From Leptofilum sp965223525 (GTDB taxonomy: Bacteria > Chloroflexota > Anaerolineae > Promineifilales > Promineifilaceae): a DNA stretch of 64,000 bases. This document shows positions 26,899-35,369 of the stretch, in pieces (position 1 is the first letter of the stretch; the number at the start of each line of letters is the position of its first letter). The notes under the pieces are model-generated. The model did no database searches. It saw only the letters and a list, made by a program, of their open reading frames with translations, and was not told where the DNA came from. A program made the translations under genes and the position numbers. The DNA lies in contig NZ_OZ245005.1 in NCBI RefSeq assembly GCF_965223525.1, forward strand, positions 1,736,001-1,800,000. The letters are read 5' to 3'.

Positions 26899-27025
26899 CT
26901 ACAAATCCTGTGTTTTAGAGATATTTCGGAATTTTCAAATCACGAATAAGCGAATCAAACGAATTTGCATTAAGAAATTCGTCCATTCGCATTATCCGTT
27001 GTTTTTAGCCATCCCATTTTGGAGA

Positions 27026-27667
27026 TTATAGCGCGTTGGGATTGGTTTGGCTGGCTGGCAAAAATAGCTGGATGCCGTGGTCATCGCTGAACATTGCATC
27101 TGGCGGGCTTTGAAAAACGCGCCACGCCACTATGATGTCGCCGATGGAAGCGGCCGTATTCACCAGCAGGGCAATGAGCAGCAGTAGAGCAATAGCGGGC
27201 GGCAAAAAAAGCAACAGCACACCTCCCACAAGCGTCATCGAAATGACGGGAGTGAGCGTCATCACCAAATATTGCCGTCGGGTGAGGAAGCTCCCTTTTT
27301 GGATGGTTGCCACCAAGTACAGCTTGAGGAAAGCGTAGTGGGGTTTATGCCCAAAAAGCTGCAAAGTCAGGCCGTGCAGCCACTCATGCAGCAGCATAGA
27401 GCCACCCAAAATCAACACCCCAAGAACGATTTTCCAGCCCAGCGGCAGCGTTAGCGTGGGCCATAGGGCCAACGGTGAGCTGTTGAAGCGGTAAACCTGG
27501 TATGGCAGCCAGAGCAGCAGTACGCCACCGCCCAGCGGTAACAGCGCCACAAAATTGGCGTAAATGAGTAGCAACCACTGCGGATATTTTTCTAGCAAAT
27601 CCCAATTGGCAAAAAGCGGCCGTGCATAAGCGTAACCGGGCGGAGGTGTGGGCGTTGGTTGAGACAT
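27026..27667 (-). CDS. DUF3267 putative membrane zinc metalloprotease
   Basis: 213 residues with four hydrophobic segments. HEWLHGL near residue 98 is an HExxH zinc site inside a membrane segment. The later 'LVMTLTPVIS' resembles the second conserved motif of the family. DUF3267 proteins are putative zincin peptidases with no well-defined substrate. It lies 1 nt after a double-Nudix gene and just upstream of its paralog, likely in one operon. Confidence 0.82.
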   Translation of the reverse strand: MSQPTPTPPPGYAYARPLFANWDLLEKYPQWLLLIYANFVALLPLGGGVLLLWLPYQVYRFNSSPLALWPTLTLPLGWKIVLGVLILGGSMLLHEWLHGLTLQLFGHKPHYAFLKLYLVATIQKGSFLTRRQYLVMTLTPVISMTLVGGVLLLFLPPAIALLLLIALLVNTAASIGDIIVAWRVFQSPPDAMFSDDHGIQLFLPASQTNPNAL

Positions 27668-27668
27668 G

Positions 27669-28589
27669 TTAGCGAATACGACCGTCTTGCTTCCTAAAAA
27701 TCACGTTTGGCGAGGCCGCGCAGGCATCTGCAACCCGCTCGCGGTGCTGGGGAAGGCTGTTGGGTGGTTCTTCACCTGGTTGGAACCAGGCAAAGTCGGC
27801 CGCTTCGGGGCCGGGGGTGAGCTGCCCACTCACAATTTCGGCGGTATAGTTGAAGACGAGATTGGCTTCGTTTGTGTAGCTGTTGATGCTGGTGAGATCG
27901 AACAATTTGACTTGGCAGCCAGTTTCTTCGAGCGTTTCACGCATGGCAGTTTCCCAGGGAGGCTCCTCATTTTCAGCACCACCACCCGGCAAATTCCATA
28001 AGTCCCTGTCGGTGCGCTTGATCCACAGCGCCGCGCCCGCCGCGTTGCGAATAATGGTAAACGCCCCCATGCGCCAGCTTGGCGGCTCTGGCCAGAGTGG
28101 TTGTCCGCTGCGCCGCCTTTGCCAACGCTGAATGGGAAACAAGATGCGCCCTAGCACTTTTTTGCCCGCTTTTTGGATAATCGTCATGGGTTGGGTGAGT
28201 ATGAGTGGTTGGTGGCTGCGGTGGTTCAGGCTATGTTGAATCCGCTGCTGGTGCATGGGCAAGATGGGGCGGGGCAGCTTGTCTGGGGCAAAAAAGGCAA
28301 CGGTGGGGGATTCTTCAGACGGCCGTATCGTCCCCCCAACCAGTTCGCAGCGAAAGTAAAAGGAGAGGTACGCATTCGGTTCATTAGGCCAATGGTAGAT
28401 GCCCAGCAGTTGGGACGGCCGTACCCGCAATCCAGTCTCCTCGAATGTTTCCCGAACGGCCGCTTCGGTAGGCAGCTCACCTAGGTCTAAACCGCCGCCC
28501 GGCACGTCAAAGGTGCGAATGTCGTGCCGCTGAATCATCAGCAGCTCTCCGGCGCTGTTGGTGACGATGCTGCTGGCGGTCATTCGCAT
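27669..28589 (-). CDS. double Nudix hydrolase
   Basis: 306 residues. Both Nudix boxes are complete: the first GGGLDLGELPTEAAVRETFEE and the second GGGAENEEPPWETAMRETLEE. ATG 28589 is preceded by CGGAG; the frame extends further upstream through a dispersed repeat that is not coding. The substrate is unknown. The arrangement of two fused domains is shared with the paralog at 25969-26898, and both flank the DUF3267 gene. Confidence 0.85.
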   Translation of the reverse strand: MRMTASSIVTNSAGELLMIQRHDIRTFDVPGGGLDLGELPTEAAVRETFEETGLRVRPSQLLGIYHWPNEPNAYLSFYFRCELVGGTIRPSEESPTVAFFAPDKLPRPILPMHQQRIQHSLNHRSHQPLILTQPMTIIQKAGKKVLGRILFPIQRWQRRRSGQPLWPEPPSWRMGAFTIIRNAAGAALWIKRTDRDLWNLPGGGAENEEPPWETAMRETLEETGCQVKLFDLTSINSYTNEANLVFNYTAEIVSGQLTPGPEAADFAWFQPGEEPPNSLPQHRERVADACAASPNVIFRKQDGRIR

Positions 28590-28612
28590 AATTTGCTCCG
28601 AAAATGTAACGG

Positions 28613-28669
28613 TAGGGACGCACCCCCGTGTGCGCCCAATCTGGGCAGACACGGGGGTCTGCCCCTACA
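28613..28669. repeat. 57-bp inverted-repeat element, copy 1
   Basis: GTAGGGRCGCACCCCCGTGT-type arms surround a short centre. It lies between the double-Nudix gene and the GT2 gene. A near copy, with perfect 20-bp arms, is at 30594-30650. Both sit just upstream of a start codon. Confidence 0.75.
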
Positions 28670-29804
28670 GAAAATGGTTGCCTAGCCACCATTTGAACCG
28701 CCGCCAACGGCCGATTTTGCGGCGGACAAAGTAGTTGTGATACCGACTGGCGGCTCGCCAGCGGGCTGGCCAGCGACGATCAATCTCGTCTGTGCGGCCA
28801 AAGCTAAAGCCTGACCCTGGTTGGTTGTGAATGACGTTAGCCAGCAACGGCCGTAACTCCAGCCCAAACGTCATTATTGGATTTTGCATCGCTTGCGTGG
28901 TTAACACAAACTCGGTGGGAATGTTGCCCAAAGAGCGCGTACCGTGTAAATCCACCGTGAAGTCGTAGGCCGCAAGCTGATCCGCCAATCGCTTCACGTT
29001 TTGGGGCAGCATCTCCTGAAATGAATCATAAACAGCTACCGATTCATCTAAAGATTGCAGGCGAAAGTTGCCGCGGCACGTTTGCAGCGGCACCTGAAAA
29101 AAAGAGGTGCCGCGTACGTGGGTGCCACTGTCGCCATGATTCGTACTCAATGATTCGCGGGGGAACACGTAAAAACGCTCATTGTTTACCAGATATTTGG
29201 TTTTGAGGGGAAACCAGTCGGTTGGCGGAAAGGTTTGGAAAAGTTCGTGCATGGGGTCTGTAGGCAAAACCTGGGTGACGGCCGTTTCTCGCCAATCCCG
29301 AAACGCTGCCCACTGCTTTTGCGTGTATGCCTGCCCCTGAAACCAGGCGACCTGCATGAAAAATACGTCCCCATTATCCAAAAACGGCGTAAATGGCTCA
29401 TGGGTAATGCCGTGAAACCAGAGGGCGTTGAGGGAAATGCCGGCAATTCGGGGATCATCTGCATAGAAGGTGAGCGCGTCGGTGGCGTAGCGGTAGGCCA
29501 TTGGCGACACGACCAGATCGTCTTCCAGCAGGAGGATGCTCCCAAACTCATCCACCCAATCGCCACAGGCAAATACGTGCTTGATGAGACCCAACGGCCG
29601 TTTCTGTACCACCACGCGCTTTTCACCAAACGGCCAATTAAACTGCCTAGCTACTGCTAACACCGCCTCAAACTGCGCCCCGCCCGCATCAATGGAAATG
29701 ACGAGCGGCACGTCGTCTGCGGCGCGGATGGCAGCAAGCGACCCCAGCAGGCGTTGCAGCGACGCCGGGCGATTGTAGGCTACAACCACGATGGCTGGCT
29801 TCAT
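28665..29804 (-). CDS. family 2 glycosyltransferase
   Basis: 379 residues. The N-terminal IVVVAYNRP and the ISIDAGG loop fit the GT-A donor-binding site. EDDLVV near residue 93 supplies the metal-binding D-x-D-like acidic cluster. It is the 3' gene of the minus-strand polysaccharide locus (28.7-41 kb). Its ATG overlaps the stop of the nucleoside phosphorylase by 4 nt, so they are translationally coupled. The sugar is unknown. Confidence 0.85.
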   Translation of the reverse strand: MKPAIVVVAYNRPASLQRLLGSLAAIRAADDVPLVISIDAGGAQFEAVLAVARQFNWPFGEKRVVVQKRPLGLIKHVFACGDWVDEFGSILLLEDDLVVSPMAYRYATDALTFYADDPRIAGISLNALWFHGITHEPFTPFLDNGDVFFMQVAWFQGQAYTQKQWAAFRDWRETAVTQVLPTDPMHELFQTFPPTDWFPLKTKYLVNNERFYVFPRESLSTNHGDSGTHVRGTSFFQVPLQTCRGNFRLQSLDESVAVYDSFQEMLPQNVKRLADQLAAYDFTVDLHGTRSLGNIPTEFVLTTQAMQNPIMTFGLELRPLLANVIHNQPGSGFSFGRTDEIDRRWPARWRAASRYHNYFVRRKIGRWRRFKWWLGNHFL

Positions 29805-30565
29805 TCACCTGCCTCCGTCGCCGTCTGCACTATCGCGTCAAAGGCACGAATGAGCTGAATGGTGGCAACGTGCGGTTCTTTCGCGGGCTGCCAAACGCCG
29901 TGCGCTAACGAATCGCTCACGGCCAGCAATGCTGACGCTTCAACCTGGCAATGCTGCGCTACAGCAAACAGGGCTGCGGCTTCCATCTCCACGGTTTGGA
30001 CACCGATTTTTTGATAATGCTGCACGGCAACGGCCGTTTCCCGATAAAGTGCGTCGGTTGTCCAGGTGGTGCCGGTGTGGCAAGAAAGCTCGGCGGTGTG
30101 AACGGCTGTTTCTAGCTTGGCTGATAACTTTGTGGATGCGGCTACCGTTTTTGCGGGCGGCAGGTAATGGTGCGAGGTGCCTTCGTCACGAACGGCCGTA
30201 TCTGCCAAAACCAAATCCCCCGTTTGCAAAGTTGGCTGCAAGCCACCCGCCACGCCCAGCAGCACAAAGTTGGCTGCGCCCCAAACGGCAAACTCTTCCA
30301 CTAAAACGGCCACAACGGGTGCGCCCACGCCAAATTTTCCGGCAACGGCCACCCGATTTTTGCTTTTTGCCAGCAGGTAGGTTTCCCCAAAAAAGCCCGC
30401 CACTGGCTTGCCCCGCCACCGCTTCACGGCGTGTTTGAGCAAGCTGGCCTGTGGGCAAAAGATGAGCCACGTCGGGGCAGAGGGTAGCTTTTGGTTTTGC
30501 AGGCGCAATGCGGCCGTCAAAATCGGCGATGCATCAAAATCAATGGGATAATTTGGGTAGCTCAT
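29801..30565 (-). CDS. nucleoside phosphorylase (PNP/UDP family)
   Basis: 254 residues. Motifs are GVAGGLQP, RDEGTSHHYLP, VEMEAAALFAVA (ribose-binding Glu-Met-Glu) and a C-terminal SDSL (base-contacting Asp). This pattern is closest to uridine phosphorylases. ATG 30565 is preceded by AAGGA; the upstream part of the longer frame is a repeat. It sits unexpectedly within a polysaccharide cluster. Confidence 0.85.
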   Translation of the reverse strand: MSYPNYPIDFDASPILTAALRLQNQKLPSAPTWLIFCPQASLLKHAVKRWRGKPVAGFFGETYLLAKSKNRVAVAGKFGVGAPVVAVLVEEFAVWGAANFVLLGVAGGLQPTLQTGDLVLADTAVRDEGTSHHYLPPAKTVAASTKLSAKLETAVHTAELSCHTGTTWTTDALYRETAVAVQHYQKIGVQTVEMEAAALFAVAQHCQVEASALLAVSDSLAHGVWQPAKEPHVATIQLIRAFDAIVQTATEAGE

Positions 30566-30593
30566 TTTCCTTACTCTTGATTTACGACAATTG

Positions 30594-30650
30594 GTAGGGG
30601 CGGACCCCCGTGTCTGCCCAATGTGGGCGCACACGGGGGTCCGCCCCTAC
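30594..30650. repeat. 57-bp inverted-repeat element, copy 2
   Basis: Perfect 20-bp arms at 30594-30613 and 30631-30650 flank a short centre with an internal GCCCA / TGGGC. It lies between the nucleoside phosphorylase and the flippase fusion. It resembles copy 1 at 28613-28669. Confidence 0.85.
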
Positions 30651-30681
30651 AGAAGGCGTTTATCTTGTAAAGTCATTGTTT

Positions 30682-32817
30682 TCATTTTTCAAACAGTGTC
30701 CAAAGGGCGATTACCAGCAGCCATTCACCAACAACTAGCCCCACGGACAATCCGTTCAATCCTTGCCACCGAAAAGCGGCCGTACAGATGACGGCCGTTC
30801 CTACCAGCGATAAAAAAGTGCCTGCCAGCACCCGCTTTTCTGCCCCGGCCACGATTAGTTCTACCGCCAGCGGTTGCGACAGCGCAAAGGGAATCAATCC
30901 CCAGGCCAGCAACTGTAGCGGAAGAACGGCCGTTTCATAGCCATCCCCAAAGAGCAAAAAAATGAGAGGACATGCCAGCAAGGTTAGCAAAATGGCAGCC
31001 AGCAAACCATACATTACCAGTCCCCAGCGCACACGCCCATCCACAGCGGTTTGCTGGCGAGCCAGCATGGGGAAGACCGCGCCCATCACCGCCGCTGGCA
31101 GCAGCCGCGCCGCCTCCACCAGGCGTAGAGCCGCCGCCATCTGCCCGGTTTGCGCCATTGTGCCCTGCCAGCCCACCAGCAAAATGCCGATGCGCTGGAG
31201 CAGAACGGCCGTCACCATCAATAACGCCAGCCACAAGCCTACAGTCGCCAACTTTCGCATCTCCGCTAGCCGCAGCAGTGGCCAACTGAGGCCAAAATTG
31301 GGCAGCACTTGACGACAGCTCCACCAACTTACTCCGGCAGAGATGATTTGCACCGCTACCAACCAACCAATCAAGCCTGCAAAACCGACGCCAAACGCAA
31401 AGAGAACGGCCGTTCCCCCCAACTGTAAAAGCGCGGTGCCCAGCGTCAAAATGGCCAGCCAGCCCATCTGCTCGTAGGCGCGTAGGGCAGCGTTGCTCAC
31501 CGTCAGCCAGGCCAGCGGCAGCAGCGCCCAGCCGTACAGCCGCAAGCCCGCCACCGTTACGGCCGTTTGCCCAGAAAATGGAACAAGCCACAAGCCCAGC
31601 ATAAAAATGCCGACCAAAAGCAGCTCCAGCGCCAGCACGCTAGCCAGGGGAATCGTATCTGTTCGTCGCGCCGCCCCAATTTGGCGCAGCAGCACCGTGT
31701 CTAGGCCAAAGGTGCTAAAGACGTTGCCGATGTAAAGTACCGCCATCACCCAACTCAACTGCCCTAAACCAACATCGCCAAGCTGCCGCGCCACCAGTGC
31801 TAAAAAGAGCAGTCCAATCCCTTGTTGCCCCACTCGCGCCAGCCACAGCCACAGCGAATTGCGCCCAACCTGCCGCAGCGTCTGCCCGGAATCAGCCGAG
31901 GCGCGGGAAAATAGAATCAGTGGAAACTGGGCGGGTTCCCGCTGCTGGCGCAGGTACACTTTTAGCTGCCGCGCCCAGCGTCGCCAGGCGGGAACCGTCT
32001 CGATGCGCCGCGAGCGCAGTTGGAGTGTGCTAGCCAGCGCCTCTAGCCGTGCTGGCGTGAGGAAGTTTTCGCTGGGCAGGGCGTTGGAGGCGAAGCCATA
32101 TTTTTGGGTGAAAGCCGCTTCCCGCTCGGCGACCATTTGCTGGCCGCTGGCTGGGTGTTGGTAAACGGCCGTATCCATCACCACCACCAATCCGTCAGGG
32201 CGCAGCACCCGTGTTGCCTCTTGCAGCGTCTGCTCATAATTTACCGAGTAATGAAACGCGGCGTTAAAAATCACCAAATCAACCTGTGCGTCGTCGAGCG
32301 GCAGATGGTCAAATTCTGACTGCACGGCGGTAAACTTGGTTTGGTAATGGCGGTTTGCGCCCAGCCCGTCGCGCATGTTCACGCCCAGGTCAACTGCCGT
32401 TACCTCATGCCCCTCTGCCACCAAACGATTGGAGAGCCAGCTGTTGCCTGCGCCCAAATCGAGGATGTCCAGAGAGCGATTTTGTTGTTGAGTGAACGGC
32501 CGTATCACCCTTGCCAACAGTGCCTCAAAACTACGCGCCCGCACTGCCCAGCCAGCCTCATCAACAAAGGGCAGCGCCCGGTAAAATGCCGAATCACTGC
32601 TGCCGCGCCCTTCCTGCTTGCGAACCGTCTCATACTCCTGCCGAAACTGCGCCAGCGCAGCCACCCGCTCCGGCGGCAAAAACCGCCAAATGCCCGCCTC
32701 ACGGGTAAATGCCAGCCCATCTGCCTCGCATTCCAGACGGTTTTCCGCGCAGAGTGTCAACTCCCCCCGGCAAACTGGGCAAACAAAAGGCAATGGCTGA
32801 TTAGGCTGTTGGTTCAT
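30682..32817 (-). CDS. methyltransferase-flippase fusion
   Basis: 711 residues. Residues 1-45 hold a Trm112-like zinc-ribbon half (CPVCRGEL, then C). About 115-245 form a class I methyltransferase with LDLGAGNSW (motif I) and LVIFNAAFHY (motif IV). From about residue 320 to the end come about 12-14 hydrophobic segments typical of a Wzx/MATE-type polysaccharide flippase. No internal stop or frameshift separates them. The gene overlaps the upstream methyltransferase by 17 nt. It probably modifies and exports a lipid-linked oligosaccharide; coupling of the two activities is inference. Confidence 0.82.
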   Translation of the reverse strand: MNQQPNQPLPFVCPVCRGELTLCAENRLECEADGLAFTREAGIWRFLPPERVAALAQFRQEYETVRKQEGRGSSDSAFYRALPFVDEAGWAVRARSFEALLARVIRPFTQQQNRSLDILDLGAGNSWLSNRLVAEGHEVTAVDLGVNMRDGLGANRHYQTKFTAVQSEFDHLPLDDAQVDLVIFNAAFHYSVNYEQTLQEATRVLRPDGLVVVMDTAVYQHPASGQQMVAEREAAFTQKYGFASNALPSENFLTPARLEALASTLQLRSRRIETVPAWRRWARQLKVYLRQQREPAQFPLILFSRASADSGQTLRQVGRNSLWLWLARVGQQGIGLLFLALVARQLGDVGLGQLSWVMAVLYIGNVFSTFGLDTVLLRQIGAARRTDTIPLASVLALELLLVGIFMLGLWLVPFSGQTAVTVAGLRLYGWALLPLAWLTVSNAALRAYEQMGWLAILTLGTALLQLGGTAVLFAFGVGFAGLIGWLVAVQIISAGVSWWSCRQVLPNFGLSWPLLRLAEMRKLATVGLWLALLMVTAVLLQRIGILLVGWQGTMAQTGQMAAALRLVEAARLLPAAVMGAVFPMLARQQTAVDGRVRWGLVMYGLLAAILLTLLACPLIFLLFGDGYETAVLPLQLLAWGLIPFALSQPLAVELIVAGAEKRVLAGTFLSLVGTAVICTAAFRWQGLNGLSVGLVVGEWLLVIALWTLFEK

Positions 32818-33610
32818 ATTTAGCAGATAAAATGAAGAAATCGCCCATTCGGTTCAACACGGGCCAGCGGCAAACGCGGTTGTCTAGCTTGGCTAACCAG
32901 TGAAAAAGCTGGGGATGGTTGTGGGCAAATTGATCGTTGTCTGCTGGAGGCGTGAGAAGTGACAAGCTGCTCAATTCCAGCGTTTGGAACGCATCTCCCA
33001 ACGCTTTTTGCACCTGCCGGGGCGTGAAATAATAAGTTTGGAAGGTGACGCCTTCCACTTTGGCAGTAACGCCGCCGCGCCGCAGCCGCCGGGTGGCCAC
33101 GCGCCAATCTTTGGCAAACCGCAGCAGCTCCCACGGGCAAATGGGCGGCATGATGACCCAGGTGAGCACGCCCCCGGGCTTGAGTACGCGGGGCAGATGT
33201 TGGGTAACGGCCGTTAACTCCGCCACACAGTTCAACCCACCAAAATTAGAAAAGATAGCATCATACGGCCCACCTTCCAGGCGATTCAGCTCCGTAAACG
33301 AGCCTTGCTGAACGGTTAAACGATCCCCAAGCCCCAACGCAGTCCGCTTGCAGCTAATTTCGGCGACCATGCCCGGTGCGATGTCGGTGGCATGAACCCG
33401 ATAGCCCCGCTCGATAAGCGCCACCGCGTCCAGGCCGGTGCCTGCGTTTAGCTCCAATATGTGGGTGCCGGCGGGTGTCCAGCGAGCGAGCTGAGCATAC
33501 ACTTTTTCGCGCATTCGGGTCAGATTGGCATGATCCACCCCAAACTGATCATAAACGGCCGCTTTGTGTGAAAATGCCGCTGCCACCTGCGAAAATTGCT
33601 GATCATCCAT
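32801..33610 (-). CDS. class I SAM-dependent methyltransferase
   Basis: 269 residues with ILELNAGTG (motif I), ATDIAPGMV (motif II) and AIFSNFGGLN (motif IV). It resembles Methyltransf_25/11 small-molecule enzymes. ATG 33610 is preceded by AGGAG. The extra N-terminal region of the open frame is encoded by a dispersed repeat. It overlaps the flippase fusion gene and belongs to the polysaccharide operon. Confidence 0.85.
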   Translation of the reverse strand: MDDQQFSQVAAAFSHKAAVYDQFGVDHANLTRMREKVYAQLARWTPAGTHILELNAGTGLDAVALIERGYRVHATDIAPGMVAEISCKRTALGLGDRLTVQQGSFTELNRLEGGPYDAIFSNFGGLNCVAELTAVTQHLPRVLKPGGVLTWVIMPPICPWELLRFAKDWRVATRRLRRGGVTAKVEGVTFQTYYFTPRQVQKALGDAFQTLELSSLSLLTPPADNDQFAHNHPQLFHWLAKLDNRVCRWPVLNRMGDFFILSAKYEPTA

Positions 33611-33619
33611 CGCAATTCT

Positions 33620-33705
33620 CCTGCGTAAGTAGTGCGTATTGCGTATTCCGTATTTCGTCACCTACGCAATACGCAACACGCAATACGATTTTCATTGCTG
33701 GTGTT
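33620..33705. repeat. GCGTATTGCGTATT repeat element
   Basis: Inverted arms of GTGCGTATTGCGTATT and AATACGCAACACGCAAT-type words, then the flank ACGATTTTCATT. A closely related copy is at 58812-58874 with the same flank and the same position upstream of a start codon. Confidence 0.7.
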
Positions 33706-33715
33706 GCGTCCGCAT

Positions 33716-35263
33716 TCATGAGTTTTCCTCTGGCTGGGGGGATGGCTGGGCAGATTGTGCCAGCGGCATGTGGGGGAGTAGCGTGGCATCGGATTGGCTG
33801 ACTTTGCGGAGGCGACGGAGCCGCCAGCGTGCCAGCGGCAGGCGCAGCCAGCGGTAGGCAATCGCCGCCATTTCGTACAGGTGCGAGCCGCGCCACTGGC
33901 TGGGCTGTGTGAGCAGGGAGCGCAACTTTAACCAGCTTCGCCGCGCCCGAAATTCCAGGTGAACGGCCGTATGCAACTGCCGGTAAAATTGCGTCGTGTA
34001 CGTTCCCTGGTACATCATTGCTAAATCGGCCGAATCGACCCAGTTTTTCTGTGTGCCAAGCTGCGTGGCCACCCGCTCGTGGAACCGCGTGCCGGGCAGG
34101 GGGTACGAAACCGAGATGCCAATATCGTCTGGCAGACAGTCGCGCACGAGCTGGAGCGTTTTTTGAATGTCTTGCCACGTCTCGCCCACGTAACCAAATT
34201 GGAGGAAGAAGCCCACCTTCACGCCTGCCGCCTGCAGCTTTTGCGTCGCTTCCCGAATTTGCTCAACTGTGGTTCCCTTCTCCATTGCGTCCAAAATGCG
34301 CTGCGAGCCAGATTCCGCGCCCAGCCAGATGATGTCGCAGTTGGCTTGCTTGAGGGCTTGCACATTGTCGGGCTGGCGCACAATTAAATCGGCGCGACTG
34401 AGGCATTTGAAGGGTAGATGAACACCCCGCGCCTGTACTTCGGCAGCAAATTCAGGCCACCAGCCCGGTTTTAGCCCCATGATATCGTCGGCAAACCAGA
34501 TGTGGTCGGGTTGGTGGGTCTCTTGCAGCCAGCGCATTTCGGCGGCGACGGCTTGGGGCGAGCGGGCGTTGTACCGCTGCCCCCAAATGGGTTTGGCGCA
34601 CCAGTTGCAATGGTAGGGGCAGCCGCGCGTGGTGACCATGTTCATCGAGTAGTAGCCGTGTCGCGCTAGCCAAAGTTGACGATACTTTTCCACGTCTACC
34701 AAATCCCAAGCGGGGCGGGGCAGGTCGTCTATCTGGGTGAGGACGGGGCGGCGAGGGTTTTGCTGGATACGGCTGTTTTCCCCATAAGCCAGCCCCGTAA
34801 TTTGTGAGAAGGGGGTGGTGGAACGGCCGTCTAGCACCGCCAAAAGCTCTACCATCGTCTCTTCCCCTTCGCCCAGCAGCACAAAATTGGCCCCTTTTTG
34901 CAAATAAGATGTGGCGTGGTCGGTGGCGTCGGAACCGCACAAAATGACGGTGCAGCCCGCCGCTTTGGCCATTTCGATCATGGCAAAAGCTGCCTCGCGC
35001 ATGGCCAGCAGACACATTTTAGAAAGGTAGTTGAAGCTGTCTTCGTAAATGACGGCAAAGCGCGGCTGGTGCTGCTGCAACGCCACCTGCCACTCTACTG
35101 GAGAGTCGGCGAGCATCGCATCAAAAAGTGCCACGCTGTACCCTTGCTCACGGGCGACGCTGGCCGCGATGAGCGTCCCCAACGGCGGGTACGGTTGCAT
35201 CGCCTGCCACAGCTTGGGATCAAATTTCAGGTAGTAGGATTGACCAAAAAGAATATCGCTCAT
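33716..35263 (-). CDS. B12-type radical SAM protein
   Basis: 515 residues. The N-terminal ~150 residues resemble a cobalamin-binding Rossmann fold (YPPLGTLIAASVARE, GEGEETMVELL). The radical SAM core has the [4Fe-4S] motif CPYHCNWC (C-x3-C-x2-C) near residue 215, followed by a TIM-barrel. B12-radical SAM proteins methylate or rearrange unactivated carbons. It sits in the polysaccharide cluster, so a sugar or lipid modification is likely but unproven. Confidence 0.85.
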   Translation of the reverse strand: MSDILFGQSYYLKFDPKLWQAMQPYPPLGTLIAASVAREQGYSVALFDAMLADSPVEWQVALQQHQPRFAVIYEDSFNYLSKMCLLAMREAAFAMIEMAKAAGCTVILCGSDATDHATSYLQKGANFVLLGEGEETMVELLAVLDGRSTTPFSQITGLAYGENSRIQQNPRRPVLTQIDDLPRPAWDLVDVEKYRQLWLARHGYYSMNMVTTRGCPYHCNWCAKPIWGQRYNARSPQAVAAEMRWLQETHQPDHIWFADDIMGLKPGWWPEFAAEVQARGVHLPFKCLSRADLIVRQPDNVQALKQANCDIIWLGAESGSQRILDAMEKGTTVEQIREATQKLQAAGVKVGFFLQFGYVGETWQDIQKTLQLVRDCLPDDIGISVSYPLPGTRFHERVATQLGTQKNWVDSADLAMMYQGTYTTQFYRQLHTAVHLEFRARRSWLKLRSLLTQPSQWRGSHLYEMAAIAYRWLRLPLARWRLRRLRKVSQSDATLLPHMPLAQSAQPSPQPEENS

Positions 35264-35289
35264 CTTGAAATATCACGGTTTACCTTTTT

Positions 35290-35355
35290 GTCATTCCCGT
35301 GAATACGGGAATCCATCGCTTAATAAGAATGGATTCCTGCCTGCGCAGGAATGAC
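35290..35355. repeat. GTCATTCC...GGAATGAC repeat element, copy 1
   Basis: Nested arms: GTCATTCC (35290-35297) with GGAATGAC (35348-35355), and GAATCCAT (35309-35316) with ATGGATTC (35329-35336). It lies between two genes and matches a dispersed family seen again at 38730-38796. Confidence 0.8.
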
Positions 35356-35369
35356 AGATGTGAACAATG

